Assembly: GCA_052143655.1 (NCBI GenBank) | Contig: JBKQSL010000275.1 | Span: forward strand, 1-21,680 | Origin: CAVSUR01 sp052143655 | GTDB lineage: Bacteria > Actinomycetota > Actinomycetes > Streptosporangiales > Streptosporangiaceae | DNA length: 21,680 nt | Direction of reading: 5' to 3' | Shown here: positions 1-7,888 of the stretch, one piece after another | Position numbering within the stretch: the stretch's first letter is position 1 | Layout of the letters: each line of letters opens with the position of its first letter | Program-made: the position numbers and the translations under genes | The notes under the pieces: generated by a model | The model's input: the letters and a program-made list of their open reading frames with translations, nothing else | What the model was told of the DNA's origin: nothing | Databases searched by the model: none

Positions 1-53
1 GATGGCTAACCCAACCGTTCCCCCGATGTCGAGCAGTGCGGGCCGGACCGGGT

Positions 54-59
54 TAGCGT
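54..59 (+). promoter_or_regulatory. candidate -10 box (TAGCGT) of a leaderless methyltransferase gene
   Basis: TAGCGT fits the actinobacterial -10 pattern TANNNT and ends six bases before the ATG at 66. That distance puts transcription start at or next to the start codon, so the mRNA would be leaderless. No Shine-Dalgarno sequence lies before the ATG, which agrees. I see no clear -35 box at the expected spacing. Confidence 0.35.
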
Positions 60-65
60 GGCTGG

Positions 66-866
66 ATGGGCGATGAACCTGCAGGGCGGGACAGGCTTGC
101 CGCAGTTTTCGCTCATCGGGGTGTGGCGGAGGCCTACCAGTACCGGCCCCCGTACCCGGCGGAAGTGTTCGACGTGCTGGAACAGCTCATCCCCGACCGC
201 CCCCGCCGGGTCCTGGATATCGGGGCCGGCGAGGGGGCACTCGCCCGCCCGCTGGCCGCCCGGGTCGAGCACGTCGACGCGGTGGAGGTGTCGGCGGCAA
301 TGGTCGAGGCGGGGCGGCGGCGGCCCGGCGGCCGGCGGCCGAACCTGCGCTGGATCGTTGCGACCGCGCAGAGCGCTGCGCTCTGCGACCGCTACGCGCT
401 CGTGACGGCCGGGGCCAGCCTGCACTGGATGCCCTGGGAGCAGACGTTCCGCCACCTGGCGGGCGTGACGACGCAGAACGCGCTGCTGGCGATTGTCGAC
501 CAGGAATACCGCGACCTGCCCTGGCGGGCGGAACTGACCGGGATCATCGCCCGGCATTCCCGCAGCCCTGACTACGATCCCGGGTTCTCCCTGGCCGATG
601 AGCTGGCAGCACTCGGCCTGTGGGAGGTGGCCGGCAGCACGATGACCAGTCCTGATGTGTTCCGGCAGCCGATCGCTGGTTACCTCGAGCATTTTCATTC
701 GACGGCCAGCCTGGCCCGCGAGGTGATGCCGTCAGCCGAAGCGGCCGCGTTCGATCGCGCGGTCACCGATCTGGTCCAGCCGTACGCCGCCGACGGGATG
801 CTCGACATGACCGTCGTCGCCAGCATCACCTGGGGCCGCCTCCAGCCAGAGCTGCGGGCCAGCTAG
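66..866 (+). CDS. class I SAM-dependent methyltransferase (DUF/Methyltransf_11-like)
   Basis: This 266-residue protein has the Rossmann-type SAM-binding motif I, VLDIGAGEGALA, at about residues 49-60. An acidic strand end (VDAVEVSAAM, about 73-82) follows, as expected for binding the ribose of SAM. The N-terminal RGVAEAYQYRPPYP segment resembles the small-molecule methyltransferase group that begins with an 'aeaY...RPpYP' motif. The substrate cannot be read from the sequence. The C-terminal half (about 150-260) is the variable substrate-binding part. The ATG at 66 is chosen because it precedes the conserved N-terminal segment and sits six bases after a TANNNT box. The gene points away from the rest of the left block and converges with rodA, with 204 nt between their stops. 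Family is fairly certain; the reaction is unknown. Confidence 0.85.
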   Translation: MGDEPAGRDRLAAVFAHRGVAEAYQYRPPYPAEVFDVLEQLIPDRPRRVLDIGAGEGALARPLAARVEHVDAVEVSAAMVEAGRRRPGGRRPNLRWIVATAQSAALCDRYALVTAGASLHWMPWEQTFRHLAGVTTQNALLAIVDQEYRDLPWRAELTGIIARHSRSPDYDPGFSLADELAALGLWEVAGSTMTSPDVFRQPIAGYLEHFHSTASLAREVMPSAEAAAFDRAVTDLVQPYAADGMLDMTVVASITWGRLQPELRAS

Positions 867-931
867 GCCCCGGCGCTTCCGCCGCTGCTCAGCGCCACTG
901 GGCAGGCGGACGAGACGGCACTGAGCCTTGG

Positions 932-971
932 CAGCACGGTTGTCGTGGCCAGCACGGTTGTCGTGGCCAGC
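932..971. repeat. 18-bp perfect tandem duplication
   Basis: The unit CAGCACGGTTGTCGTGGC occurs twice in perfect tandem (932-949 and 950-967), followed by the first four bases of a third copy. It lies between the convergent methyltransferase and rodA genes. It probably arose by slippage; I see no function. Confidence 0.9.
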
Positions 972-1009
972 GCCATTGCCTTGGTCCGTGTCGGTCACCG
1001 GCGCAGCCT

Positions 1010-1027
1010 AGCCCGGGCGGGCGGGCT
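1010..1027. terminator. candidate bidirectional hairpin between convergent genes
   Basis: AGCCCG (1010-1015) and CGGGCT (1022-1027) form a perfect 6-bp stem around a 6-nt loop. A second GGGCCC-rich segment follows to about 1042. The site lies between the 3' ends of the methyltransferase and rodA, where a terminator serving both would be expected. There is no T-run, which is common for actinobacterial terminators. Confidence 0.4.
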
Positions 1028-1070
1028 GGGGCCCAGGGGCCCGATCCCGAGCCGGCAACGGCCAGGCCGG

Positions 1071-2363
1071 TCAGAAAAAGCTGCGCCTGCGGTGGATCGA
1101 CTGCAGCACGCCCATCGCGATCATGTCGGCGAACATGGCGGACCCGCCGTAGGAGACGAACGGCAGCGGCAGGCCGGTCACCGGCATGATGCCCACGGTC
1201 ATGCCGACGTTGATGAACGCCTGCACCGCGAACCAGATCGCGATGCCCGATGCCACCAGCATGCCGAACTGGTCGTCGGCCCTGGCCGCTATGCGCAGCG
1301 CCCGGAAGAGCACAACCGCCAGCAGGCCGAGGATGAGCACCGCGCCGGCGAACCCGAGCTCCTCCCCGGCCACGGTGAAGATGAAGTCGGTCTGCTGCTC
1401 GGGCACGAAGTTGCCGGCGACCAGCTGCCCGTGGAACAAGCCCTGGCCCCACAGCCCGCCCGAGCCGATGGCAATCTTGGCCTGGGCGGCGCTGTAGCCG
1501 GTGCCGCGCGGATCCGCCGACGGGTGCAGGAACGAGGTCAGCCGACCAACCTGGTAGGCCTTGAGCAGGTGCAGGTTGACCACCGCGAGGATGGCCAGCA
1601 CGCCGCCCGCGATCAGCGCCGCCAGCCAGCGCAGCCGGATGCCCGACAGCGCGATCATGCCGACCAGCAGCGCCACCATCAGCATCATGACGCCGAGGTC
1701 CGGCTCGGCCATCACCAAAAGGATCGGCAGGCCGGCCAGCGCGATGGCGGTGGCCACGGCGCGCAGGCCCGGCCGGGTGGCGCCGAGCTGCATCTCGCCC
1801 AGGACCATGCCTAGCATCAGGATGATCGCCAGCTTGGCGAGTTCCGACGGCTCGATCTGGAACCCGCCGGGCAGCGAGATCCACGACTTGGCGCCGTTGA
1901 CGATGCTGCCGAGCGGGGTGAGGACGGCCAGCAGCCCGAGCAGCGAGGCCACGTAGAGCACCGGCGTGTAGACCCGCAGCCTGCGCTGGTCGAGCAGGCT
2001 GACGCCGATCATCAGCAGCACGCCGAGCGCGATGTTCAGCAGCTGCTTGCGCAGGTACGGATCGGACCCGGCGCGCGCCGCCGAGGCGGACGTGGCCGAC
2101 CAGACCAGCAGGGTGCCGAGCAGCGCGAGGGCGAGCACCGCGAGCAGCAGCACCCAGTCGTAGTGCCGCAGCGCGGACTGCCGGGCCGTGGCCCGCCGCG
2201 CCAGGCCGCGCAGCCGACCGCGGCGCGGCGCGGACCCGGCGCCCGGCCGGATGGGCGCGAGCCTGCCGTACGCCGCGCCGGACGGCCGCCGGGCGGCCTG
2301 CCGCCGCCGGTCGGACAGCCGCCGCCGGTCGGACAGCCGCTGCAGGCCGGGCAGGGCGCTCAC
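1071..2363 (-). CDS. rodA: RodA (Sfr), SEDS-family peptidoglycan glycosyltransferase of the elongation complex
   Basis: This 430-residue protein is a SEDS (FtsW/RodA/SpoVE) polymerase, which joins lipid II units into glycan strands and pairs with the class B PBP encoded just upstream. About ten hydrophobic segments run from residue 70 to 420. SEDS signatures seen are NGAKSWISLPGGFQIEPSELAK-type sequence at about 156-177, EPDLG at 220-224, the loop DPRGTGY whose Asp284 matches the catalytic aspartate, and PLPFVSYGGSAM near 399-410. The first 66 residues are an unusually long arginine-rich cytosolic leader with a repeated RLSDRR segment. RodA rather than FtsW is inferred from its place at the end of mreBCD-mrdA. 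The GTG start overlaps the mrdA TGA as GTGA, with GGGGGA eight bases upstream, so the two are translationally coupled. An internal start removing part of the basic leader is possible. Confidence 0.93.
   Translation of the reverse strand: MSALPGLQRLSDRRRLSDRRRQAARRPSGAAYGRLAPIRPGAGSAPRRGRLRGLARRATARQSALRHYDWVLLLAVLALALLGTLLVWSATSASAARAGSDPYLRKQLLNIALGVLLMIGVSLLDQRRLRVYTPVLYVASLLGLLAVLTPLGSIVNGAKSWISLPGGFQIEPSELAKLAIILMLGMVLGEMQLGATRPGLRAVATAIALAGLPILLVMAEPDLGVMMLMVALLVGMIALSGIRLRWLAALIAGGVLAILAVVNLHLLKAYQVGRLTSFLHPSADPRGTGYSAAQAKIAIGSGGLWGQGLFHGQLVAGNFVPEQQTDFIFTVAGEELGFAGAVLILGLLAVVLFRALRIAARADDQFGMLVASGIAIWFAVQAFINVGMTVGIMPVTGLPLPFVSYGGSAMFADMIAMGVLQSIHRRRSFF
2303..2338 (-). repeat. 18-bp perfect tandem duplication inside the rodA 5' end
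   Basis: GCCGCCGGTCGGACAGCC (plus strand) is present twice in perfect tandem, 2303-2320 and 2321-2338. It keeps the frame and adds six residues, giving the duplicated RLSDRR stretch at RodA residues 9-21. Confidence 0.9.
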
Positions 2364-4444
2364 TTGCGGGTTCCCCCGTTCTGGCTGGCGGTGGTGGTCG
2401 CGGTGGTGCCGACATGCGGCAGGGCAGGCAGCCGACCGCCCGGCAGGGCCGCCTGGTGGCCTTCCAGCCCGTAAATATCGTCCCAGATCTGCCGGACGGC
2501 CGGCCCGGACACGTCAGCGCCGTATCCGGAATCGGGGATCATCATGATCACGACGTACTTCGGGTGCCCGCACGGGGCGAAGGACGCGAACACCGAGGTG
2601 GCCGCCTTCCCGTACGCCTGGGCGGTACCCGTCTTGCCCGCCACGCACACCTTGCTGAGCGGGAAGCCGGCGAACGTGCCCGCCGCGGTGCCGGACGTGA
2701 CCACCCCGGCCAGCGCGGACCTGATGTAGGCCAGCGTCGACTTCGCCACCGGCAGGTGCCGGATGACCGGCGGCCGGATCCGCTGCACGACCTTGCCGTC
2801 CGGGCCGATCAGCGCCTCGCCGACCCGCGGGCTGTACAGCGTGCCGCCGTTGGCGAGGGCCGCGTAAGCGTTGGCCAGCTGCAGTGGCGTGACGGTGACG
2901 TAGCCCTGGCCGATGGCGGCGATGACCGCCTGGCCCGGCGTCCACACATTGCCGGAGCGGCAGTCGTCGTACTCGATCTGCTGGATGTAGGTGCCGCCAG
3001 CCCGGCCGTACTTGCACCAGTCCTGGCCGTGGTGGGCGTTGTCCTTCCAGAAGTAGTACAGCCAGGCGCGGGTGGGCACGCTGCCGGTGCTCTGCTCGGG
3101 CAGGTCGATGCCGGTGTCCCGGCCGAAGCCCCAGCCGAGCTCCATCTTCTGCATTTCCTGCACCGGGGCGTGCGGGGAGGTCACGTCGTCCTCGCCGGGG
3201 TGGTCTTTCAGCCAGATACCGTAGGCGAGCCCGTAGTAGACCGTGTCGCAGGACTGGATCAGCGCCTCGCTGAACGTCATCGGCCCCTCGCTGGGGTTGC
3301 CGTCGTTGGCGTAGCTGTGGCCGTCGATGGTGACCGCCGCCGGGCAGTTGTACTCGCCGTACAGCGAGTAGCCCGCCTTCACCGCCGCCGCGGTCGAGGT
3401 GACCTTCCAGGTGGAGCCGGGCGAGTACTGGCCTTGAGTGGCCCGGTTCAGGATCGGCTCGGAGTCGGCGGTGCCGAACAGCCGCCGGAACTCGGCCTTC
3501 GAGATGCCGCCCTTCGTCCACACGGCCGGGTCGTAGGTCGGGTAGCTCGCCATCGCCACGATCCGCCCGGTGGTGGTCATCACCACCGCGGCGCCGCTGG
3601 TGGCGGCGAGGTTGCCCTGTGCCTGGGTCTTCTGGATCGCCGCGCCGAGTATGTTCTCGGTTTCTTCCTGCAGCTTGGCGTTGATGCTGGTTACCAGGGT
3701 GTCGCCGGGCACCGGCTGCACGTTCTTGATCGTCTGGGTGACCTGGCCGGCCGCGTTGACCGCCACTTCCTGCTGGCCGGAGCGGCCGCGCAGCTGCCGG
3801 TCGTACCGCTCCTCCAGCCCGGCCTGGCCCACCAGGTCCTCGCCGGAGAAGCCGGTCACCGTCGAGCCTAGCTGCTTGACCTCCTGGGAGGTGATCGGCT
3901 GCAGGTAGCCCAGCATCTGGGCTGCGGCGGTGCCGATTGGCTGCGCGTAGTGCGTGACCGGGCGCACCTGCGCGGTAACGCCCGGGAAGTCCCGCCTGCT
4001 CTCCAGGACCTGCAGCGCCATCCGGCTGCTCACCCCCTCGGCCACCGGGATCGGCTGGTAGGGCGAGCCGGGCCAGCACGGCTGGCCGACCGAGGCGGTG
4101 CAGATCCGCACCTCGTCGGTCAGGGTCTTGTCCCGGACGTGCAGCAGCCGGGCGAGCCTGCCGAGCTCGCCGACACCGCCGTCGGCCTGCTGGGACAGCG
4201 TCGCCATGTTGACCGAGACGACCATCGACGAGCCGTTGCGCACCATCGGCGCGCCGGTGTCGTCGAGGATCTCGCCCCGCACCGACGGCGAGATCACGTC
4301 CCGGATCCGGTCGGCGTTGGCCAGTGCCATGTAGCTGGAGTAGTGCGTGACCTGCAGTGTCCAGATCCGGTAGCCAAGCCCGATCAGCAGCGAGAACACG
4401 ACAAGGTACAGCACGGCGAGCCGTCGCCGGGACGCCGGGATCAT
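2360..4444 (-). CDS. mrdA: PBP2 (MrdA), class B penicillin-binding transpeptidase of elongation
   Basis: This is a monofunctional D,D-transpeptidase that cross-links the strands made by RodA. With the start chosen here it has 694 residues. A single membrane anchor lies at about 10-28, followed by the dimerisation/pedestal region (about 50-240) and the transpeptidase domain (about 275-670). All three active-site motifs are present: SxxK as STWK at 344-347, SxN as SCD at 398-400, and KTGT at 604-607. The cysteine-rich exported part (for example C115/C123 and C477/C495) may form disulfides. The ATG at 4444 is chosen over upstream in-frame starts (to 4525) because AGGAGG lies six bases before it and it overlaps the mreD stop as ATGA. 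The product ends in a Thr/Ser/Gly-rich tail. Identification is secure; the SxN motif reads SCD, as in several actinobacterial PBPs. Confidence 0.95.
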   Translation of the reverse strand: MIPASRRRLAVLYLVVFSLLIGLGYRIWTLQVTHYSSYMALANADRIRDVISPSVRGEILDDTGAPMVRNGSSMVVSVNMATLSQQADGGVGELGRLARLLHVRDKTLTDEVRICTASVGQPCWPGSPYQPIPVAEGVSSRMALQVLESRRDFPGVTAQVRPVTHYAQPIGTAAAQMLGYLQPITSQEVKQLGSTVTGFSGEDLVGQAGLEERYDRQLRGRSGQQEVAVNAAGQVTQTIKNVQPVPGDTLVTSINAKLQEETENILGAAIQKTQAQGNLAATSGAAVVMTTTGRIVAMASYPTYDPAVWTKGGISKAEFRRLFGTADSEPILNRATQGQYSPGSTWKVTSTAAAVKAGYSLYGEYNCPAAVTIDGHSYANDGNPSEGPMTFSEALIQSCDTVYYGLAYGIWLKDHPGEDDVTSPHAPVQEMQKMELGWGFGRDTGIDLPEQSTGSVPTRAWLYYFWKDNAHHGQDWCKYGRAGGTYIQQIEYDDCRSGNVWTPGQAVIAAIGQGYVTVTPLQLANAYAALANGGTLYSPRVGEALIGPDGKVVQRIRPPVIRHLPVAKSTLAYIRSALAGVVTSGTAAGTFAGFPLSKVCVAGKTGTAQAYGKAATSVFASFAPCGHPKYVVIMMIPDSGYGADVSGPAVRQIWDDIYGLEGHQAALPGGRLPALPHVGTTATTTASQNGGTRK

Positions 4445-5847
4445 CGGCTTCCTCCTGTCTGCCTGGTCCCCCGCCATCCACTCGCCCGGTCCCGCCGCAG
4501 CCGCCCCGCCCAGCGCGGCATCCACGGGCGGCGGCTCATCCGCAGCCGTGCCACCGCGCCGCCCCGGTAACTGCCCGGCCGCCGTCGCCGGCGCAGCCGG
4601 GCGCGGAACCGCGGCGTCGCGGGCCGGCGGAATACCCGGCGGCCGGGCGGCGGCGGCCCGCCGCCCACCAGCCCGTCGCGGCGGCGCGACCGCAGCCGGA
4701 CAGGCCGCCCGGCCCGGGCCAGCGCGGGCCGGGTCCGGTGCGCCTGGCCGGATGCCGCGAAGCCGCCCGCCTGCCCGCCGCTGGCACTGGCTGACCGCAG
4801 TGCCGAGCCGCCGGCATACCCGCCGCGCAGCGCCGCGCCGCGCGGCCGCCGGAGCCGGCCGGAAACCGGCAGGCCGCCCGCATTACCGGCCGAGGGGGTC
4901 AGCGGCCGGGCGCGGCCGAGCCCGGTCCGCCCGGTGCTGGCCGCGCTGAACGAGATCCGGGGCAGTGCTGCTCGGCGGGCGGGCCGCGGCGGGGGCACCG
5001 GGCCGCCCGGCCGGCCGCGGCCCAGCCGCAGCCTGACCGGGGGAACGGACCGCCGGGGCTGCTGGGCGGCCCCAGCGCTCCCGGCTGCTGCGGCCTCGGC
5101 GCCGATCCAGCTGGCCCTGCTGCCCGCCCGCAGCCACGGGGCGCCGCCTGGCGCCCGCGGCGCCGGCACCGCGCCGGACTGCTGCGCCCGGCCGATCCAT
5201 CCGTCGCCGGGCACGTGCGAGCCGCGCAGCCGCGGGCCGCGCCGGGGCTTGCCGCCCGGCCGGGCAACGGCGCCTTCGGCGCTGGCCTGCTGCCGCTCCC
5301 GGATCGCCGCCGGGGTGGGCTTGGCGGCATCGGGGACGGGCACGGGACCGTCAGCGAGCCGGGCGGCCAGCACGACCAGGGGCAGGACGACCACGCTGGC
5401 CACCGCGTCGGCCAGCACCGCTGCGGGCAGCAGCTGGCGGGCGGCGGCCAGGCTGACAGAGCCCGGGCTCAGCGCCATGGTCAGTGCCGCCGCGAGCGCC
5501 TCGCCCGCGGCCGCGGCGATGATGCCGCAGGCCAGCAGGACCGGGCCGACCCGGGCGGGGCGTCCGACGACCGGGTGCAGCAGCCCGCAGCCGTAGCCGA
5601 TCAGGCACAGCACGAGGGCGTACTCGCCCAGCAGCGGGCTGCCCGGCGGGGCCAGGTCGAGGCAGAGCCCGGCGGCGAAGCCGGTCAGCGCCCCGGCGGC
5701 CGGGCCGCCGGACAGCGCCAGCCCGATGACGACCAGCAGCACCAGGTCCGGCTGGCCGCCACCGGGCAGCGCCAGCCGGTTGGCCAGCGTGAGCTGGAAC
5801 GCAACGGCGATGATGACCAGCACCGCAGAGAGGATCACGCGGCGCAC
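4441..5847 (-). CDS. mreD: MreD with a long arginine-rich C-terminal extension
   Basis: MreD is a small integral membrane partner of MreC and RodA in lateral or spore wall synthesis. The MreD-like part is residues 1-164, with five or six hydrophobic segments (about 4-22, 33-65, 74-89, 99-125, 138-164). The family is usually about 160-220 residues, but this frame continues to 468 with about 300 residues rich in Arg, Gly, Pro, Ala and Ser and almost free of Asp, Glu and hydrophobic blocks. The frame appears intact, because its TGA forms an ATGA overlap with the well-marked mrdA start. A frameshift would have to be compensated exactly. The GTG start lies one base after the mreC stop. MreD assignment rests on position and the membrane profile more than on motifs. 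The tail has no function I can recognise. Confidence 0.85.
   Translation of the reverse strand: MRRVILSAVLVIIAVAFQLTLANRLALPGGGQPDLVLLVVIGLALSGGPAAGALTGFAAGLCLDLAPPGSPLLGEYALVLCLIGYGCGLLHPVVGRPARVGPVLLACGIIAAAAGEALAAALTMALSPGSVSLAAARQLLPAAVLADAVASVVVLPLVVLAARLADGPVPVPDAAKPTPAAIRERQQASAEGAVARPGGKPRRGPRLRGSHVPGDGWIGRAQQSGAVPAPRAPGGAPWLRAGSRASWIGAEAAAAGSAGAAQQPRRSVPPVRLRLGRGRPGGPVPPPRPARRAALPRISFSAASTGRTGLGRARPLTPSAGNAGGLPVSGRLRRPRGAALRGGYAGGSALRSASASGGQAGGFAASGQAHRTRPALARAGRPVRLRSRRRDGLVGGGPPPPGRRVFRRPATPRFRARLRRRRRPGSYRGGAVARLRMSRRPWMPRWAGRLRRDRASGWRGTRQTGGSR
4451..4456 (-). promoter_or_regulatory. Shine-Dalgarno site fixing the mrdA start
   Basis: The minus strand reads AGGAGG, six bases before the ATG at 4444. 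It supports the 694-residue PBP2 instead of the longer open frame beginning at 4525. Confidence 0.75.
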
Positions 5848-5848
5848 G

Positions 5849-6769
5849 TCAGCCGCCCGGGGTGGAGGTAGGCGTGGCGGCCGGGGACGCCCCGGGCGTC
5901 ACCGTGACAGTGACGGTGGGCGTCGGCCGGGCGGACGGGCTCGGCGGCAGCACCGAGTACCGCGGGTTGTGGTGCGGCCGCGCGACCACGATGCCGACCA
6001 CTGCGAGCGTGGCGTAGTCAGCGTAGGGCCGCACCAGCGCGACCGGGGTCAGTCCCGCCCCGTTGGTCACAACCTTGCTGATGACGCCGACCGGGACGCC
6101 GGGAACGTACGGCCGGTCGTTGACCGACGCGGTGGTGACCAGCTGCTCCCCCTGGCTCAGCCGCGCGGAGGTGGTCAGCACCTGCAGCCGGAGCAGGCCG
6201 GGGCCAGCGCCCCCCGGGCCCTGGCCGGTGACCCAGCCGACGTCGCCGCTGGGTGCCAGCCGGACCCCGACGACCGTCCCGGAGTCGGTGCCGAGCTGCA
6301 CGGTGGCGGTCTGCGCGCTGACCGAGATAACCTCGCCGACCAGGCCCTGGCCGTCGATCACGGTCTCCTGCGGCCGGATGCCGTCGGCCCGCCCGGCATC
6401 GACGGTCACGGTCTGCTGACCGCCCTGCCCGACGGCGATGACGTTCGCCGCCTCGATCCGGTAGCCGCCCTTGCCGGCGAGCTGCAGCAGCCTGCGCAGC
6501 TGCGCATAGTCCGACCGGCTCAGCCTGGCCTGGCTCAGCTCGCTGCGCAGCTGGATGACCTGCCGCTGCAGTGCGGCGACCTGACCCGACGAGCCGCTGC
6601 CGGTGACCGCGCTGGCCGCGCGCTCCAAGCCGCCGAACACCGAGCCCGCCGTGGTCCGCAGACTGCGCACCACTGACGACGAGCCGCCGGTGTAGCTGAC
6701 GGCGATCAGGCCGAGCGCGATGGCCAGCAGCACGCCGAGCAGCATGCGAGTCCGCCGGGTGTCGTGCAC
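5849..6769 (-). CDS. mreC: MreC, periplasmic/exocytoplasmic scaffold of the elongation complex
   Basis: MreC links MreB and MreD to PBP2 and RodA on the outer face of the membrane. With the GTG start at 6769 it has 306 residues. A short cytosolic head (VHDTRRTRM) is followed by a membrane segment at about 9-26 and a coiled coil at about 60-97 (heptad-like VAALQRQVIQLRSELSQARL). The two beta-barrel subdomains of the family follow to about 275, with a VGEVISVSAQTATVQL-type core. The last 35 residues are a Pro/Thr/Ser-rich tail with TVTVTVTP. The open frame extends upstream to 6904, but that would overlap mreB. GAGGTG six bases before 6769 and the family-like N terminus favour 6769. The gene starts 79 nt after mreB and is followed one base later by mreD. 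Confidence 0.92.
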   Translation of the reverse strand: MHDTRRTRMLLGVLLAIALGLIAVSYTGGSSSVVRSLRTTAGSVFGGLERAASAVTGSGSSGQVAALQRQVIQLRSELSQARLSRSDYAQLRRLLQLAGKGGYRIEAANVIAVGQGGQQTVTVDAGRADGIRPQETVIDGQGLVGEVISVSAQTATVQLGTDSGTVVGVRLAPSGDVGWVTGQGPGGAGPGLLRLQVLTTSARLSQGEQLVTTASVNDRPYVPGVPVGVISKVVTNGAGLTPVALVRPYADYATLAVVGIVVARPHHNPRYSVLPPSPSARPTPTVTVTVTPGASPAATPTSTPGG

Positions 6770-6775
6770 TGGGAT

Positions 6776-6781
6776 CACCTC
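6776..6781 (-). promoter_or_regulatory. Shine-Dalgarno site fixing the mreC start
   Basis: The minus strand reads GAGGTG six bases before the GTG at 6769. It argues against the upstream in-frame start at 6904, which would lie inside mreB. Confidence 0.65.
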
Positions 6782-6796
6782 GTCCGCGCCGGTTAA

Positions 6797-6814
6797 GCGG
6801 GCGGCCGTGCCCGC
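6797..6814 (-). other. hairpin in the mreB-mreC gap
   Basis: GCGGGC (6797-6802) and GCCCGC (6809-6814) form a perfect 6-bp stem around a 6-nt loop, in the only sizeable gap of the mre operon. It could stabilise the mreB 3' end or lower read-through into mreC. No T-run follows, and chance is possible in such GC-rich DNA. Confidence 0.35.
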
Positions 6815-6848
6815 GTAGCTGCCGTGCCCTGCCTGTCTATGCCGCCGG

Positions 6849-7880
6849 TCAGCGCCGGTACTCGGGAACGAGCACCTGGCGGAGCGTATCGAAGTCCTCG
6901 ACACACTTGCCGGTGCCGAGAGCCACCGAGTCCAGCGGGTTGTCGGCGATATGGATTGGCATCCCGGTCTCCTCGCGCAGCCGCTCGTCCAGGCCGCGCA
7001 GCAGCGCGCCGCCGCCGGTCAGCGCTATCCCGCGGTCCATCACGTCGCCGGCCAGCTCGGGCGGGCACTTGTCCAGCGTGCTGGTAACCGCGTCGACGAT
7101 CACCGACAACGGCTCCTCGATCGCCCGCCGGATCTCATCCGCGGTGATCACGATCGTCTTGGGCAGGCCGCTGACCAGGTCGCGGCCGCGGATCTCCGCC
7201 TGCGGCTCGGCGGACTGCGGATAGGCCGAGCCGATCGCCATCTTGATCTCCTCGGCGGTGCGCTCGCCGAGCATCAGCGAGTACTCCTTCTTGGCGAAGT
7301 GGATGATGGCCTGATCCTGCTCGTCGCCGCCGACCCGGATCGACTGGGATGTGACGATGCCGCCGAGCGAGATCACCGCGACCTCTGTGGTGCCGCCGCC
7401 GATGTCGACGACCATGTTGCCGGTCGGCTCGTTGACCGGCAGGCCGGCGCCGATGGCGGCGGCCATCGGCTCCTCGATGATATAGACCCGGCGGGCGCCC
7501 GCCTGATGGCCTGCTTCCTTGACCGCGCTCTGCTCTACTCCCGTGATGCCGCTGGGCACCGCCACTACCAGCCGCGGCTTGGCCAGGTGGGCTCGCCGGT
7601 GCACCTTCTGGATGAAGTACCGCAGCATCCGCTCGGTGACGTCGAAGTCGGCGATGACGCCGTCCTTGAGCGGCCGTACCGCGACGATGTTGCCGGGCGT
7701 GCGGCCGATCATCCGCTTCGCCTCGGCGCCTACCGCGACTATCTGTCCCGTGTTCGTGTTCAGCGCGACGACAGACGGCTCGTTGAGCACGATCCCCCGC
7801 CCCCGGACGTACACCAGGGTGTTGGCCGTGCCCAGGTCCACGGCCATGTCCCGGCCGAGAAAGGCCAGCGCGTTGCTCAT
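6849..7880 (-). CDS. mreB: MreB, bacterial actin homologue
   Basis: MreB polymerises on the inner membrane face and positions the wall synthesis machine; in Streptomyces it acts mainly in spore wall formation. The 343-residue length is normal for the family. The phosphate-1 loop DLGTANT lies at about 15-21, phosphate-2 as VVDIGGGTTEVAVISLGG near 160-178, and the adenosine motif as IALTGGGALLRGL near 285-297. The amphipathic N terminus MSNALAFLGRDM fits membrane binding. The ATG at 7880 is chosen by family alignment; the frame is open upstream to 8189, but that stretch has no MreB similarity. GGAAGG lies 12 bases upstream, slightly far for a Shine-Dalgarno site. It is the first gene of the mre operon, after a 473-nt spacer. 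Confidence 0.97.
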   Translation of the reverse strand: MSNALAFLGRDMAVDLGTANTLVYVRGRGIVLNEPSVVALNTNTGQIVAVGAEAKRMIGRTPGNIVAVRPLKDGVIADFDVTERMLRYFIQKVHRRAHLAKPRLVVAVPSGITGVEQSAVKEAGHQAGARRVYIIEEPMAAAIGAGLPVNEPTGNMVVDIGGGTTEVAVISLGGIVTSQSIRVGGDEQDQAIIHFAKKEYSLMLGERTAEEIKMAIGSAYPQSAEPQAEIRGRDLVSGLPKTIVITADEIRRAIEEPLSVIVDAVTSTLDKCPPELAGDVMDRGIALTGGGALLRGLDERLREETGMPIHIADNPLDSVALGTGKCVEDFDTLRQVLVPEYRR

Positions 7881-7888
7881 GTGGGACG

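Noticed and set aside
889..2415. A 508-codon minus-strand frame overlapping rodA
   Set aside because: It is the out-of-frame shadow of RodA, rich in Arg, Ala and Pro; RodA in the other frame has clear SEDS motifs.
2414..4570. Long plus-strand frames and an alternative minus-strand frame over mrdA
   Set aside because: They are shadows of PBP2, which has all three catalytic motifs. The alternative products are Arg/Gly/Ala-rich without motifs.
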